A DNA stretch of 64,000 nucleotides, from NCBI RefSeq assembly GCF_008015755.1, contig NZ_SSGF01000005.1:23731-87730 (forward strand), read 5' to 3'. Every line of letters starts with the position of its first letter. Position 1 is the stretch's first letter. Origin of the DNA: Methylophilus sp. (lineage in GTDB: Bacteria > Pseudomonadota > Gammaproteobacteria > Burkholderiales > Methylophilaceae). Shown in pieces: positions 1 to 10,765 of the stretch. The position numbers and the translations under genes were made by a program. The notes below the pieces were generated by a model. The model did no database searches and had not been told where the DNA came from. It saw only the letters and a program-made list of their open reading frames with translations.

Positions 1-303
1 GTCACGATTTTTGACCCGAAATATGCTGAAAGCAGCTATACCGGCCCGATGCCCAGCGAGGTGTTGCTCTATCAGTTTTTTCAAACCTTGCGCACGCCAT
101 TTAGCGCTTATGAAGCCGCTGACCCCAAATCACTTGAAGCAGCGATCGCGGACATTAATAGCCGCGAAAAAAAACCAATTCAATATCTGGAAAAGATTCC
201 TGGCCACGATTACACCAACGTGTGTTACTGGATTGCATTCGTCATGATTGCCTTCTTGCTGGCTGTTAAATATTTGGAGATACACACATGGCGCTCAGCG
301 TAA
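1..303 (+). CDS. mxaC: MxaC, methanol dehydrogenase maturation protein (3' part)
   Basis: The reading frame is open from base 1 and stops at 303, so about 100 C-terminal residues are visible and the start lies outside the window. A hydrophobic segment close to the C-terminus (CYWIAFVMIAFLLAVKYLEI) would anchor the protein in the inner membrane. MxaC proteins are von Willebrand factor A-type membrane proteins needed to make active, calcium-containing PQQ methanol dehydrogenase. The visible part carries no diagnostic motif. The name rests on the 16-base overlap with mxaK and the order mxaC-mxaK-mxaL, which is the standard order of the mxaACKL section in methylotrophs. Confidence 0.75.
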   Translation, partial: VTIFDPKYAESSYTGPMPSEVLLYQFFQTLRTPFSAYEAADPKSLEAAIADINSREKKPIQYLEKIPGHDYTNVCYWIAFVMIAFLLAVKYLEIHTWRSA

Positions 304-827
304 ATAAACTGGTGACCGGCCTGATAGTCGTAGCAATCGCCTCTGTCGCCACGATGGCTTATAGCTGGCAACGCATCCAGCAAGTAGAGGCGTTTAATGC
401 CGCGATTGCCGCCGCCAAAAGTCCGCAAACTGACCAGCAAAGCTTTGAAGCGAAATATGCCGTAGCCTATTGGCTAGGCAAAAATGAGCGTTACAAAGAA
501 TCCACCCTGCTGTTTACCAAATTGATCGACCAGGCATCAGCCAGCCAACGTGCAGCGATTTTGCACAACGTCGGTAATATGTTTTTCCTGCGTGCGATCC
601 AACTAACCGGTGGCAACGACAACAGCACCCGTGACGAGCTGGAATATCTGCTGTCACAAGCGGCGACTTCTTACAAAACCGCGCTCAAAGCAGATAACAG
701 CAACTGGGGCACACGCCGTAATTTTGACCGTGTGCTGGGCCTGCTGCCAGAAAAACCGACGCCGGGCGTGGGTGAGTCAGACAACCCAGGGTTAATCATG
801 GGCAACATCCCTAACGGTTTGCCGTAA
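288..827 (+). CDS. mxaK: MxaK, methanol dehydrogenase maturation protein
   Basis: A 179-residue protein with one N-terminal membrane segment (about residues 6-26) followed by a helical region that resembles tetratricopeptide-type packing (LHNVGNMFFLRAIQL, TSYKTALKADNSNWGTRRNFD). MxaK belongs to the MxaACKL group thought to insert calcium into, or mature, methanol dehydrogenase in the periplasm. Its exact role is unresolved. The start codon lies inside the end of mxaC, which implies translational coupling, and mxaL follows after 52 bases. The identification uses this gene order plus the size and topology typical of MxaK. Confidence 0.82.
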   Translation: MALSVNKLVTGLIVVAIASVATMAYSWQRIQQVEAFNAAIAAAKSPQTDQQSFEAKYAVAYWLGKNERYKESTLLFTKLIDQASASQRAAILHNVGNMFFLRAIQLTGGNDNSTRDELEYLLSQAATSYKTALKADNSNWGTRRNFDRVLGLLPEKPTPGVGESDNPGLIMGNIPNGLP

Positions 828-879
828 AACAACGCATTACACGCAAACCATTTGACTGAATATTATTGACTGGCATCCC

Positions 880-1911
880 ATGAAGATCTGGCTAAGACAC
901 TTTATAAAGCACCGTGATACGGCCCTGCTAGCGCTGGCGCTGTTGTTCTTGCTGGGGGCTATTTTGCGGCCAAGCATCCCGTTCAAGCACAATATCTACG
1001 CCTATTTTTTGGTGGCTGATATTTCGCAAAGTATGAATGCCGAAGACATGATACTCAACGGTAAAAAAGTCTCGCGCATGGCTTACATGCAAAACATGAT
1101 GCATGAGGTGGTCGCCTCACTGCCCTGCGGCACCAAGGTCAGTATCGGCATGTTTGCCGGTAACTCGGTAGCCGCCATGTATGCACCGATTGAAGTCTGC
1201 AGCAACTTTGCCGCGATCCAAGACACCATCGCGCATCTGGACTGGCGTATGGCCTGGTCTGGTAATAGCCGCGTGCGAGAAAGCCTGTTTGTCACTGCCA
1301 AAGTGGTACGTGCCATGCCAGAACCGGCACAAGTGCTGTATTTTACCGATGGTGAAGAAGCACCAAAACTGCACGCGTTTAACACCAAAAACCTCGAAGA
1401 ATTTCAAGGCGGCGATGAATGGCTGTTTGTCGGCATAGGCTCAGAAGAAGGTGTGGCGATTCCCAAGCTCAGCCCGGAAAATCAGGTGATTGGTTACTGG
1501 TCTAACGAGAGTTTTGCCATGCAACCAGGCATTGCACAGATTTCGGAAAGCACTTTGGGCGTGCGCGATGACAACATTGCCTATGGTGACAATGACCGCT
1601 TTATCTCCAAACTTTCAACAGAATACTTACAAAGTCTGACCAAAGAGATAGGCGCAACCTACATTAAAGGCGATAGCACTTACAACGTGCTGCAAGCCAT
1701 GAAAGAACAAAAACCTGCCCGCCGCGATATTGCCCCGCTGCCGCTGCATTGGTTATTTGCCACATTGGCAGGATTGTGTGTGTTGGGCACTTATGCCAGC
1801 CGTCACCCCTGGCGCCAGATCAGACAAAACCTCAAGATTTACCGCAATGAGATTCGCGCCAGATTCTCGGTACGCGCGGAATCCGTGGCGCATGACAACC
1901 ATTTTCAATAG
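880..1911 (+). CDS. mxaL: MxaL, VWA-domain methanol dehydrogenase maturation protein
   Basis: A 343-residue protein with an N-terminal membrane segment (about residues 14-30) and a von Willebrand factor A domain. Its MIDAS motif DISQS is at residues 47-51, a metal-coordinating DxSxS. A second hydrophobic stretch lies near residues 285-305, so the VWA domain probably faces the periplasm between two anchors. Together with MxaC and MxaK it is required for active methanol dehydrogenase, probably for calcium loading. It is the last mxa gene here: the next gene points the other way, and mxaD/mxaE, which often follow mxaL, are not present downstream. Confidence 0.85.
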   Translation: MKIWLRHFIKHRDTALLALALLFLLGAILRPSIPFKHNIYAYFLVADISQSMNAEDMILNGKKVSRMAYMQNMMHEVVASLPCGTKVSIGMFAGNSVAAMYAPIEVCSNFAAIQDTIAHLDWRMAWSGNSRVRESLFVTAKVVRAMPEPAQVLYFTDGEEAPKLHAFNTKNLEEFQGGDEWLFVGIGSEEGVAIPKLSPENQVIGYWSNESFAMQPGIAQISESTLGVRDDNIAYGDNDRFISKLSTEYLQSLTKEIGATYIKGDSTYNVLQAMKEQKPARRDIAPLPLHWLFATLAGLCVLGTYASRHPWRQIRQNLKIYRNEIRARFSVRAESVAHDNHFQ

Positions 1912-1920
1912 CAAACACGG

Positions 1921-2421
1921 TTACTCCCGCAGACCCCACTTTAGCCAGACGCGCAATGACTTTAACACTTGCGCGTCTGCTTGATCAGGCAAAATCAGCA
2001 GCCGCTTGGGCTGCAGCCAGTGTGTTAAAAAATGCAGACTGTCTTGCACATGCAAAGCACCCGCCTCTTGTAGCTGAACCACCTCCGTGACATGCAATAC
2101 CAGGCAAGCAGGATGCACCACGCTATCTGGCTGCAGTTTAAAAGACCAAAGCTCTCCACACGTGTTGGTCAGGGTCATCTGCCCGAACACATCCACCCTC
2201 AGAGACTGCACACTCCATGGCCAACGTGTGGCGGGCAACTGCATCCACTGCCAAAGGCAAGCCAATAAATAGATTAATAACCCCAGTGCCGCCCAGGTTG
2301 GTGGCAAACAATACAGTAGGCTAAACACCACCAGCATTGAAAATAAACACCACCAACCCCATAAAAAGAGTGAGGGTCGGAGGCGCAGACCAATTTCACT
2401 TGATAGAATAGCTTTTTTCAT
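1921..2421 (-). CDS. YgfX/CptA-like membrane protein
   Basis: About 166 residues from the ATG at 2421; an upstream in-frame start at 2475 would overlap the ygfZ start region and is less likely. Two adjacent hydrophobic segments near the N-terminus (SLFLWGWWCLFSMLVVFSLLY and the following ALGLLIYLLACLWQW) precede a cytoplasmic domain ending in LLILPDQADAQVLKSLRVWLKW. This is the layout of YgfX (CptA), which in Escherichia coli pairs with SdhE/YgfY and affects division and FAD-enzyme maturation. The divergent neighbour is ygfZ, as in E. coli, which supports the call. No sdhE gene lies beside it. Confidence 0.6.
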   Translation of the reverse strand: MKKAILSSEIGLRLRPSLFLWGWWCLFSMLVVFSLLYCLPPTWAALGLLIYLLACLWQWMQLPATRWPWSVQSLRVDVFGQMTLTNTCGELWSFKLQPDSVVHPACLVLHVTEVVQLQEAGALHVQDSLHFLTHWLQPKRLLILPDQADAQVLKSLRVWLKWGLRE

Positions 2422-2477
2422 CGCAATTGTGCGGGCGGCCCATGCAAGCATGCCCTGCCCAAGAAGGAACTCCATTT

Positions 2478-3482
2478 ATGTCCAGCCCAGCAAACTCCTG
2501 GCAAGCTTATTTAACCTCGCAAGGCGCGCAATTCAATGCGGCAGGCGAAGCTTCATTCCCCGCCGCCACAGCCAATGCCCAATTATTTGACCTCTCCAGT
2601 AGCGGACTGATTGCCATCAGCGGTGCTGACAGCCAGACCTTTTTGCAAGGGCAAGTCACTAACGATATTAAACTGCTTGCCCAAGGCGCGCAATTTAATG
2701 GTTACTGCACGCCTAAAGGGCGCATGCTAGCCTTATTTTTCACCGTCATGATCGATGATGTCATTTACCTGCAATGCCCGCGTGACTTGATCCCTGACCT
2801 GGTCAAACGCTTGCGTATGTATGTGCTGCGCAGCAAAGTGCTGGTAGAAGACGCCAGTGAGCAGATGGTAGCGCTAGGCCTGGCCAGTGACACACTGGCA
2901 GCCACGATCACAGCATTCCCCGCCGCGCCCTATCAACAAGCACAAACGGAAAATGGCACGCTGATACGCCTGGCAGACGCAGGCGCACAACAACGTGCCT
3001 TATGCATCGTCTCTCGCGAACAAGCCACCACGAGCTGGCAATCGTTGTCAGCCACCTTCACCCCCACCAGCAGCGCGCAGTGGGAGGCATTAGAGATTCA
3101 GGCAGGGATTCCGCAAGTGTATGCCGCCACCAAAGAGCAGTTTGTACCGCAAATGGTGAACCTGGATGCACTCAATGGCATCAACTTCAAAAAAGGCTGT
3201 TATACCGGCCAAGAGATCGTGGCACGCACGCATTATCTGGGCAAGGTCAAACGCAGAACCATGCTCGCCCATTTAAGTGCAGGCACACAGATGCCACAAG
3301 CGGGCGACAGCTTGCATGACGGCCAGCAGCAAGAGGCCGGGCAATTGGTGCGCGTCGCACCTGCTGCCGACAATGGCTGGTGGGTCCTGGCGGAATGCCG
3401 CTTAGAGGCTAAAGAAGCAGGTGCAATCAGCTGGCAGGGCCAGGCACTAGATTTTAAAGAATTACCTTATTCTCTGCCCTAA
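2478..3482 (+). CDS. ygfZ: YgfZ/GcvT-family folate-binding Fe-S cluster protein
   Basis: A 334-residue protein from the ATG at 2478, which has AAGGAA about 10 bases upstream; the in-frame codon at 2427 lacks a ribosome binding site. The hallmark motif KGCYTGQE is at about residues 239-246, followed by IVARTHYLGKVKR. Its cysteine is the conserved functional residue of the family. YgfZ proteins use tetrahydrofolate to help assemble or repair certain [4Fe-4S] enzymes such as MiaB and are structurally related to the T-protein of glycine cleavage. The gene is divergent from ygfX and is followed directly by a strong terminator. Confidence 0.93.
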   Translation: MSSPANSWQAYLTSQGAQFNAAGEASFPAATANAQLFDLSSSGLIAISGADSQTFLQGQVTNDIKLLAQGAQFNGYCTPKGRMLALFFTVMIDDVIYLQCPRDLIPDLVKRLRMYVLRSKVLVEDASEQMVALGLASDTLAATITAFPAAPYQQAQTENGTLIRLADAGAQQRALCIVSREQATTSWQSLSATFTPTSSAQWEALEIQAGIPQVYAATKEQFVPQMVNLDALNGINFKKGCYTGQEIVARTHYLGKVKRRTMLAHLSAGTQMPQAGDSLHDGQQQEAGQLVRVAPAADNGWWVLAECRLEAKEAGAISWQGQALDFKELPYSLP

Positions 3483-3496
3483 GACGTTTGAGCAAT

Positions 3497-3524
3497 AAAA
3501 AAGGCGCTTTAAGCGCCTTTTTTA
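3497..3524. terminator. Bidirectional rho-independent terminator between ygfZ and ftsB
   Basis: The inverted repeat AAGGCGCTT / AAGCGCCTT forms a tight GC-rich stem with an A-run on the left and a T-run on the right, so it can end ygfZ on the plus strand and ftsB on the minus strand. Confidence 0.9.
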
Positions 3525-3534
3525 TTCAAACTGT

Positions 3535-3945
3535 TTATGGTGCTGCAGGTGGACTGACAGCATCCACGGGGCTCGAAGGTTTAGCCTGCGTCGTCGCCGC
3601 ATCCGTACTCGATAGTTTTGAGTCTACCGGCTTGGCATCCAACGGTGACGTCGGCTTGTTGCTGGCAGGCTGTTTATTCTGAATCACCTGAAAAAACACC
3701 TCATCCTGCTTGACCAACCCGAGCTCACTTCGTGCCCGCTCTTCAATCGCAGACTGACCTTGTTTGAGGTCACGTACTTCGGCACGCAAAGTATCATTGC
3801 GCTGGCGATAATACTCGTTACGCTTTTCATGCGTTTCAATCTGCTGAGAATATTGCCACACACGTAACCAACTGCCTTTGCCCAGCCACAATGGATATTG
3901 CAGCAAGGCAATCAGGACCACCAATACGACCGTCAGTTTACGCAC
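3535..3945 (-). CDS. ftsB: FtsB-like cell division protein with extended C-terminal tail
   Basis: A 136-residue protein that starts with GTG at 3945. It has an N-terminal membrane helix (VVLVVLIALLQYPLW), then WLRVW and a coiled coil (QQIETHEKRNEYYRQRNDTL, LRAEVRDLKQG) ending in the FtsB-typical EERARSELGLVKQDEVFFQV. FtsB bridges FtsL and FtsQ in the division septum. The family is about 90-105 residues long; here a low-complexity tail rich in Pro, Ala, Ser and Thr adds about 40 residues. The position directly downstream of eno is the usual ftsB position in proteobacteria. Confidence 0.9.
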   Translation of the reverse strand: MRKLTVVLVVLIALLQYPLWLGKGSWLRVWQYSQQIETHEKRNEYYRQRNDTLRAEVRDLKQGQSAIEERARSELGLVKQDEVFFQVIQNKQPASNKPTSPLDAKPVDSKLSSTDAATTQAKPSSPVDAVSPPAAP

Positions 3946-3977
3946 GTTGACCTATCAGTGACCTGATTGAAACCAGT

Positions 3978-5264
<1,287 letters not shown>

Positions 5265-5300
5265 TTATTTTCCTTTAAAATCAAATTCAAAAACGTTTTT

Positions 5301-5380
5301 AGCCACCGATTAACGCGGATAAACACAGATAACTATGTTTTTTGTATGATCAGCGTTCATCTGCGTGTATCGGCGGTGGA
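5301..5380. repeat. Imperfect palindromic intergenic repeat between kdsA and eno
   Basis: The left arm begins CCACCGATTAACGCGGAT and the right arm, read on the opposite strand, begins CCACCGCCGATACACGCAGA. Together they form a long imperfect hairpin with a T-rich centre. The unit resembles the short CAGATAAACGCAGAT-type intergenic repeats found scattered in many bacterial genomes. It occupies almost the whole eno-kdsA gap. Confidence 0.65.
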
Positions 5381-5393
5381 AAGTATTTAGTTT

Positions 5394-6233
5394 TTACAAC
5401 GTTTGCTCTGCGAAACCAGCCTTTTTCACCAGTTTATCGAGATCAACCAGCAGATGCAGCAAATCTTCCATTTTGCCTAATGGCCAGGCGTTGGGGCCAT
5501 CTGACAAGGCTTTGCTTGGGTCTGGATGCGTTTCCATAAACACACCAGCAATGCCGCTGGCCACCGCTGCGCGCGCCAGCACAGGCACAAACTCACGCTG
5601 ACCACCGCTCTTGTCGCCCTGCCCGCCTGGTTGTTGTACCGAATGGGTCGCATCAAATACCACCGGGCAATGGGTTTCACGCATGATAGCCAGGCCACGC
5701 ATATCAGACACCAGAGTGTTATAGCCGAAAGAAGCGCCGCGCTCGCACACCATAATGTTGTCGATACCGCCGTTAGCCTCTTTAGCCTTATTCACCACTT
5801 GTTTCATATCGCCCGGGGCCAAAAACTGGCCTTTTTTGATATTGACCGGTTTGCCGGACTGAGCACAGGCGACGATAAAGTCGGTCTGGCGACACAGGAA
5901 GGCTGGCGTTTGCAATACATCGACCACCGCTGCCACATGTGGTACCTGTTCTTCAGTATGCACGTCGGTCAAAATTGGCACGCCAATCTGGGCACGTACT
6001 TCATCCAGAATTCTCAAGCCTTCGTCCAAGCCAAACCCTCTAAAGGTTTTGGTCGAGCTACGGTTGGCTTTATCGTAAGACGATTTATAAATAAACGGCA
6101 CGCCAATACGCGCGGCCATTTCTTTTAACTGGCCAGCAGTATCAATCGCCATCTGTTTGGATTCGATCACGCAAGGACCCGCGATCAAAAACAGCGGATG
6201 CTCGAGGCCAACGTCAAAACCACATAATTTCAT
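5394..6233 (-). CDS. kdsA: 3-deoxy-D-manno-octulosonate 8-phosphate synthase
   Basis: A 279-residue protein of the DAHP-synthase family. It condenses phosphoenolpyruvate with arabinose 5-phosphate to make KDO 8-phosphate for the lipopolysaccharide core. Diagnostic stretches are [12 protein letters not shown] near the N-terminus, [32 protein letters not shown] residues, [23 protein letters not shown] and [11 protein letters not shown]. Length and motifs match the family (about 280 residues). It lies 9 bases downstream of pyrG and is probably co-transcribed with it. This placement between pyrG and eno is conserved in betaproteobacteria. Confidence 0.97.
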   Translation of the reverse strand: MKLCGFDVGLEHPLFLIAGPCVIESKQMAIDTAGQLKEMAARIGVPFIYKSSYDKANRSSTKTFRGFGLDEGLRILDEVRAQIGVPILTDVHTEEQVPHVAAVVDVLQTPAFLCRQTDFIVACAQSGKPVNIKKGQFLAPGDMKQVVNKAKEANGGIDNIMVCERGASFGYNTLVSDMRGLAIMRETHCPVVFDATHSVQQPGGQGDKSGGQREFVPVLARAAVASGIAGVFMETHPDPSKALSDGPNAWPLGKMEDLLHLLVDLDKLVKKAGFAEQTL

Positions 6234-6242
6234 CAGTGTTCC

Positions 6243-7898
<1,656 letters not shown>

Positions 7899-8009
7899 TT
7901 ACAGACGGGAGAACATTTTACCGTAAAGCCCCTTCGCCGACAATGAACGCAAACGATAAAATCGACCGCTGGCTCGTCATTTTCTTTATACAGGCTTACA
8001 ATCCAACGC

Positions 8010-8873
8010 ATGCAAAGCGAAATAATCAACCACCCTGGCTTATGGCAACACTTGCTGCCACAGCCGGATGCCACTAGCCACAAATACCGCCGCGGATACG
8101 CGCTGATTCAAGGTGGCTACCCGATCACCGGTGCGGCCAGATTGGCTGCACTGGCCGCGGCACGCATAGGCGCAGGCCTGACAGCGATCGCCGTGCCAGA
8201 GATTGCTTTCCCCATTTATGCCAGCCAGCTATTAAGTATTATGGCCAAGCCTTACACCACCCCAGCGCAGCACGCAGCGCTGATAAACGACAACAAAGTG
8301 AGTGCTTATCTGATCGGGCCGGGCGCAGGCGTCACTGAAGAGACAGCTGAAACAACCTTGCAAATGTTAGGCTTCGGCAAGCCAGTGGTCATAGATGCAG
8401 ATGCACTGACCAGCTTTGCGGGCCGTGCAGACAGACTGACACCATCCATCGCCGCGCCATGTGTACTCACACCACACGATGGTGAATTTTCGCGGCTGTT
8501 TGGCGTCACGCCTGCCCATGAACTCAGCCTGCGTATCACGCAAACACAAACGGCCGCCAGCCAAACCGGGGCCGTGGTACTGCTTAAAGGCGCGCAAACC
8601 GTGATCGCTTCGCCCGATGGCCGACAAGCTGTCAACAATAACGCCCCACCCACCCTAGCCACCGCTGGCAGTGGTGATGTACTGGCAGGCATGATCACCG
8701 GCCTATTGGCGCAAGGCATGCCAGCTTTTGAAGCCAGTGCAGCCGCAGCCTGGTTGCATGCCGAGGCCGCAACACTGTTTGGGCCTGGTTTAATCGCAGA
8801 AGACTTACCAGGCTTACTCCCTGCGGCTATCCGCCAGTGCCAGCACATTTGTGCGAAACCGCCAGACAAATAG
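8010..8873 (+). CDS. nnrD: ADP-dependent NAD(P)H-hydrate dehydratase
   Basis: A 287-residue ribokinase-like (YjeF C-terminal type) protein. It dehydrates damaged, hydrated NAD(P)H back to NAD(P)H using ADP. Visible family motifs are GYALIQGGYPITGAARLAALAAARIGAG near the N-terminus, YLIGPGAG, VIDADAL, VLTPHDGEFSRLFG and the nucleotide-binding TAGSGDVLAGMITGLL. The N-terminal epimerase domain (NnrE) found fused in E. coli NnrDE is absent, so this is the stand-alone dehydratase. It is divergent from pyrG and ends at a hairpin terminator. Confidence 0.92.
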   Translation: MQSEIINHPGLWQHLLPQPDATSHKYRRGYALIQGGYPITGAARLAALAAARIGAGLTAIAVPEIAFPIYASQLLSIMAKPYTTPAQHAALINDNKVSAYLIGPGAGVTEETAETTLQMLGFGKPVVIDADALTSFAGRADRLTPSIAAPCVLTPHDGEFSRLFGVTPAHELSLRITQTQTAASQTGAVVLLKGAQTVIASPDGRQAVNNNAPPTLATAGSGDVLAGMITGLLAQGMPAFEASAAAAWLHAEAATLFGPGLIAEDLPGLLPAAIRQCQHICAKPPDK

Positions 8874-8879
8874 CCATAA

Positions 8880-8922
8880 AAAAAGCGCCATCGCATCGTG
8901 TGCAATGGCGCCCTGCTTTTTA
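8880..8922. terminator. Terminator downstream of nnrD, facing the peptide genes
   Basis: GCGCCAT at 8885-8891 pairs with ATGGCGC at 8905-8911, flanked by A-runs on the left and CTTTTTAAA on the right. It can serve nnrD on the plus strand and the downstream end of the leftward peptide gene. Confidence 0.8.
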
Positions 8923-8931
8923 AAGCCTATG

Positions 8932-9132
8932 TTAGAACGGACGTGGTGTTGCAATACCCAACGCTTCGTTCAAGCCAAGTGCCAGGTTAGTCCCAGCCAC
9001 AGCAATGATGTAACCAGCACCAGTCAAAAGTGTAGCCATACCGCCAACCAGACCCAATGATGTTGGGAACTCAGGAATAATGGAATAACCACCAGAAACC
9101 ACTTCAACTTCAGTCATTGTTAATTCACGCAT
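8932..9132 (-). CDS. Double-glycine leader peptide, class IIb bacteriocin-like (copy 1)
   Basis: A 66-residue peptide starting at the ATG at 9132, preceded by AAGGAAAA. The longer in-frame version from 9216 runs through the ribosome binding site and is rejected. The leader MRELTMTEVEVVSGG ends in Gly-Gly at residues 14-15, the signal cut by C39-peptidase ABC exporters. The predicted 51-residue mature part begins YSIIPEFPTSLGL and contains a Gly/Ala-rich hydrophobic helix with GxxxG-like spacing, typical of membrane-active class II bacteriocins. It is strikingly similar to the peptide at 9332-9550. No exporter or immunity gene is recognised nearby. Function is inferred from the architecture only. 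Confidence 0.8.
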   Translation of the reverse strand: MRELTMTEVEVVSGGYSIIPEFPTSLGLVGGMATLLTGAGYIIAVAGTNLALGLNEALGIATPRPF

Positions 9133-9331
9133 AACTTTTCCTTTTTTTAAATTGTTAATCAAAATAGTTGGGTTGTTAACCAGTGAATCTCCTCCACTCA
9201 AATCAACACCAACCAAATTAGATTAACACAATTTAATTACATTAAAACCACTTATATTAATAAAAATTAACATTTATGGTTAAAAAAAAGCACTTAATAC
9301 CGCTTGGTGATTAAATGCAGATCGCTAGATC

Positions 9332-9550
9332 TCAGATATCCAGAATTGGATAAGTGGCACGTGGCGTGCCGATCCCCAAGGCCTCGTTCAAACCCAGGGC
9401 GAGATTCACACCTGCCACACCGATGATGTAACCAGCAGCCGTCAAAATGGTCGCAACGCCACCAAGCAAGCCTAAAGAGGTTGGAAATTCAGGAATAATG
9501 GAATAGCCGCCAGAAATAGCGTCCAGTTCAGAAAGTGTTAATTCGCGCAT
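9332..9550 (-). CDS. Double-glycine leader peptide, class IIb bacteriocin-like (copy 2)
   Basis: A 72-residue peptide from the ATG at 9550, with AAGGAA upstream. The leader MRELTLSELDAISGG ends in Gly-Gly at residues 14-15. The predicted mature peptide of 57 residues starts with the same YSIIPEFPTSLGLLGG as copy 1 and keeps the hydrophobic Gly-rich helix (AAGYIIGVAGVNLALGLNEALGI). It ends with a six-residue extension (ATYPILDI region) missing from copy 1. The two genes lie in tandem 199 bases apart, each with its own AT-rich upstream region, and look like a duplicated pair. A two-component bacteriocin or a secreted signalling peptide is the leading hypothesis. Confidence 0.8.
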   Translation of the reverse strand: MRELTLSELDAISGGYSIIPEFPTSLGLLGGVATILTAAGYIIGVAGVNLALGLNEALGIGTPRATYPILDI

Positions 9551-9730
9551 GTCAAAGTTCCTTTTTTTTGAAATCAAAAAACGTTGATAAGTGGTCAACC
9601 CAAGCAAATTTTCCCTTCCCAGACCCCACTCACCAATAAACTAATATTAACATAAACAATACAAATTAACAATTTATGTAAACGAGATGTTTTTGATGCT
9701 GCGAATGAAGTCATATCATCATAAAGAATA

Positions 9731-9752
9731 ACGCCCCATGATCATGGGGCGT
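9731..9752. terminator. Perfect GC-rich palindrome downstream of smpB
   Basis: A 22-base perfect palindrome with arms ACGCCCCATG lies 35 bases past the smpB stop on the minus strand, followed by TATTCTTTATG. The stem is strong but the T-tract is poor, so it may be a terminator or an mRNA 3'-end-stabilising hairpin. Confidence 0.55.
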
Positions 9753-9786
9753 AAGAAAAAGCGTACGCTTGACTGAGCGCTTGCGC

Positions 9787-10242
9787 TTAGCGACTACGCT
9801 GCTTGTTTTTGAGCAATTGATTTTGCTCACGTTTCCAGTCGCGCTCTTTTTCGGTGTCGCGCTTGTCGTGTTGTTTTTTACCTTTGGCAAGACCAATCTG
9901 GATTTTGATACGGCCACGCGTAAAATGCATATCCAGTGGCACGATGGTATAGCCTGCGCGCTCGACTTTGCCGATGAGCTTGTCGATTTCTTCGCGATGC
10001 AGCAGCAGTTTACGTGTACGGATAGCATCCGGGCGGATATGCGTGGAAGCAGCGCCCAGCGGCGTGATATGACAACCAATCAGGTACAGTTCACCGCGCA
10101 TCACCACCACATAAGCCTCTTTGAGGTTGGTGCGGTTATCGCGAACTGCTTTGACTTCCCAGCCCTCTAACACTAGGCCAGCTTCATATTTTTCTTCGAT
10201 AAAGTAGTCAAAAAACGCTTTTTTGTTTTGCGCGATGCTCAT
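9787..10242 (-). CDS. smpB: SsrA-binding protein SmpB
   Basis: A 151-residue protein that binds tmRNA and delivers it to stalled ribosomes for trans-translation. The family stretches are all present: [43 protein letters not shown] and the positively charged tail ([20 protein letters not shown]) that enters the mRNA channel. Length matches the family (about 150-160). It is divergent from ratA, the classic smpB-ratA-ratB arrangement. Confidence 0.97.
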   Translation of the reverse strand: MSIAQNKKAFFDYFIEEKYEAGLVLEGWEVKAVRDNRTNLKEAYVVVMRGELYLIGCHITPLGAASTHIRPDAIRTRKLLLHREEIDKLIGKVERAGYTIVPLDMHFTRGRIKIQIGLAKGKKQHDKRDTEKERDWKREQNQLLKNKQRSR

Positions 10243-10325
10243 AACGCTGGTGTGCAGACTTAAATCACTTAAAATAGCATTTTAACTCAAAACCCAATTC
10301 TGTTCCGGCATGATGGTTTAACCTA

Positions 10326-10760
10326 ATGGCACAAGTAGAAAAAAACGTTTTAGTCATGCACTCGTGTGCTGCCATGTTTGATCTGGTAGACCGGGTGGAA
10401 GACTATCCCACCTTTTTGCCTTGGTGCGGTGGCAGCGAGCTGATTGAGCGCACACCAGACATCACGCAGGCGACCATTCATATTCGCTACCATGGCATCC
10501 AGCAGCATTTCACCACACGCAATCATAAGCAAGCGCCCAACCGTATGGATATCACGCTGATTGATGGGCCGTTTAAGCAGTTGAGCGGCCACTGGCATTT
10601 TATTGCCCTGCGTGAAGACGCCTGCAAAATTGAATTTAAACTGGAGTATGTGTTTGCCAACAGCCTGGTCGAGCGCATGATTTCGCCGGTGTTTAGCCAT
10701 ATTGCCAATACGTTTGTGGATAGCTTTGTCAAACAGGCGGACAAGCTGCTGTTGAAATAG
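10326..10760 (+). CDS. ratA: RatA/Coq10-like SRPBCC-domain protein
   Basis: A 144-residue START/polyketide cyclase-like protein. Family signatures are MFDLVDRVEDYPTFLPWCGGSEL, the central beta-strand region and the C-terminal helix HIANTFVDSFVKQADKLL. In E. coli RatA was reported to block 70S assembly, but the fold is that of Coq10 lipid- or quinone-binding proteins, so its native role is debated. It is followed after 5 bases by ratB and is divergent from smpB, the conserved genomic context of this protein. Confidence 0.93.
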   Translation: MAQVEKNVLVMHSCAAMFDLVDRVEDYPTFLPWCGGSELIERTPDITQATIHIRYHGIQQHFTTRNHKQAPNRMDITLIDGPFKQLSGHWHFIALREDACKIEFKLEYVFANSLVERMISPVFSHIANTFVDSFVKQADKLLLK

Positions 10761-10765
10761 CACGG

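Noticed and set aside
9133..9216. Longer start for the first double-glycine peptide
   Set aside because: Translation from 9216 would run through the strong AAGGAAAA ribosome binding site and place the leader in the middle of the protein.
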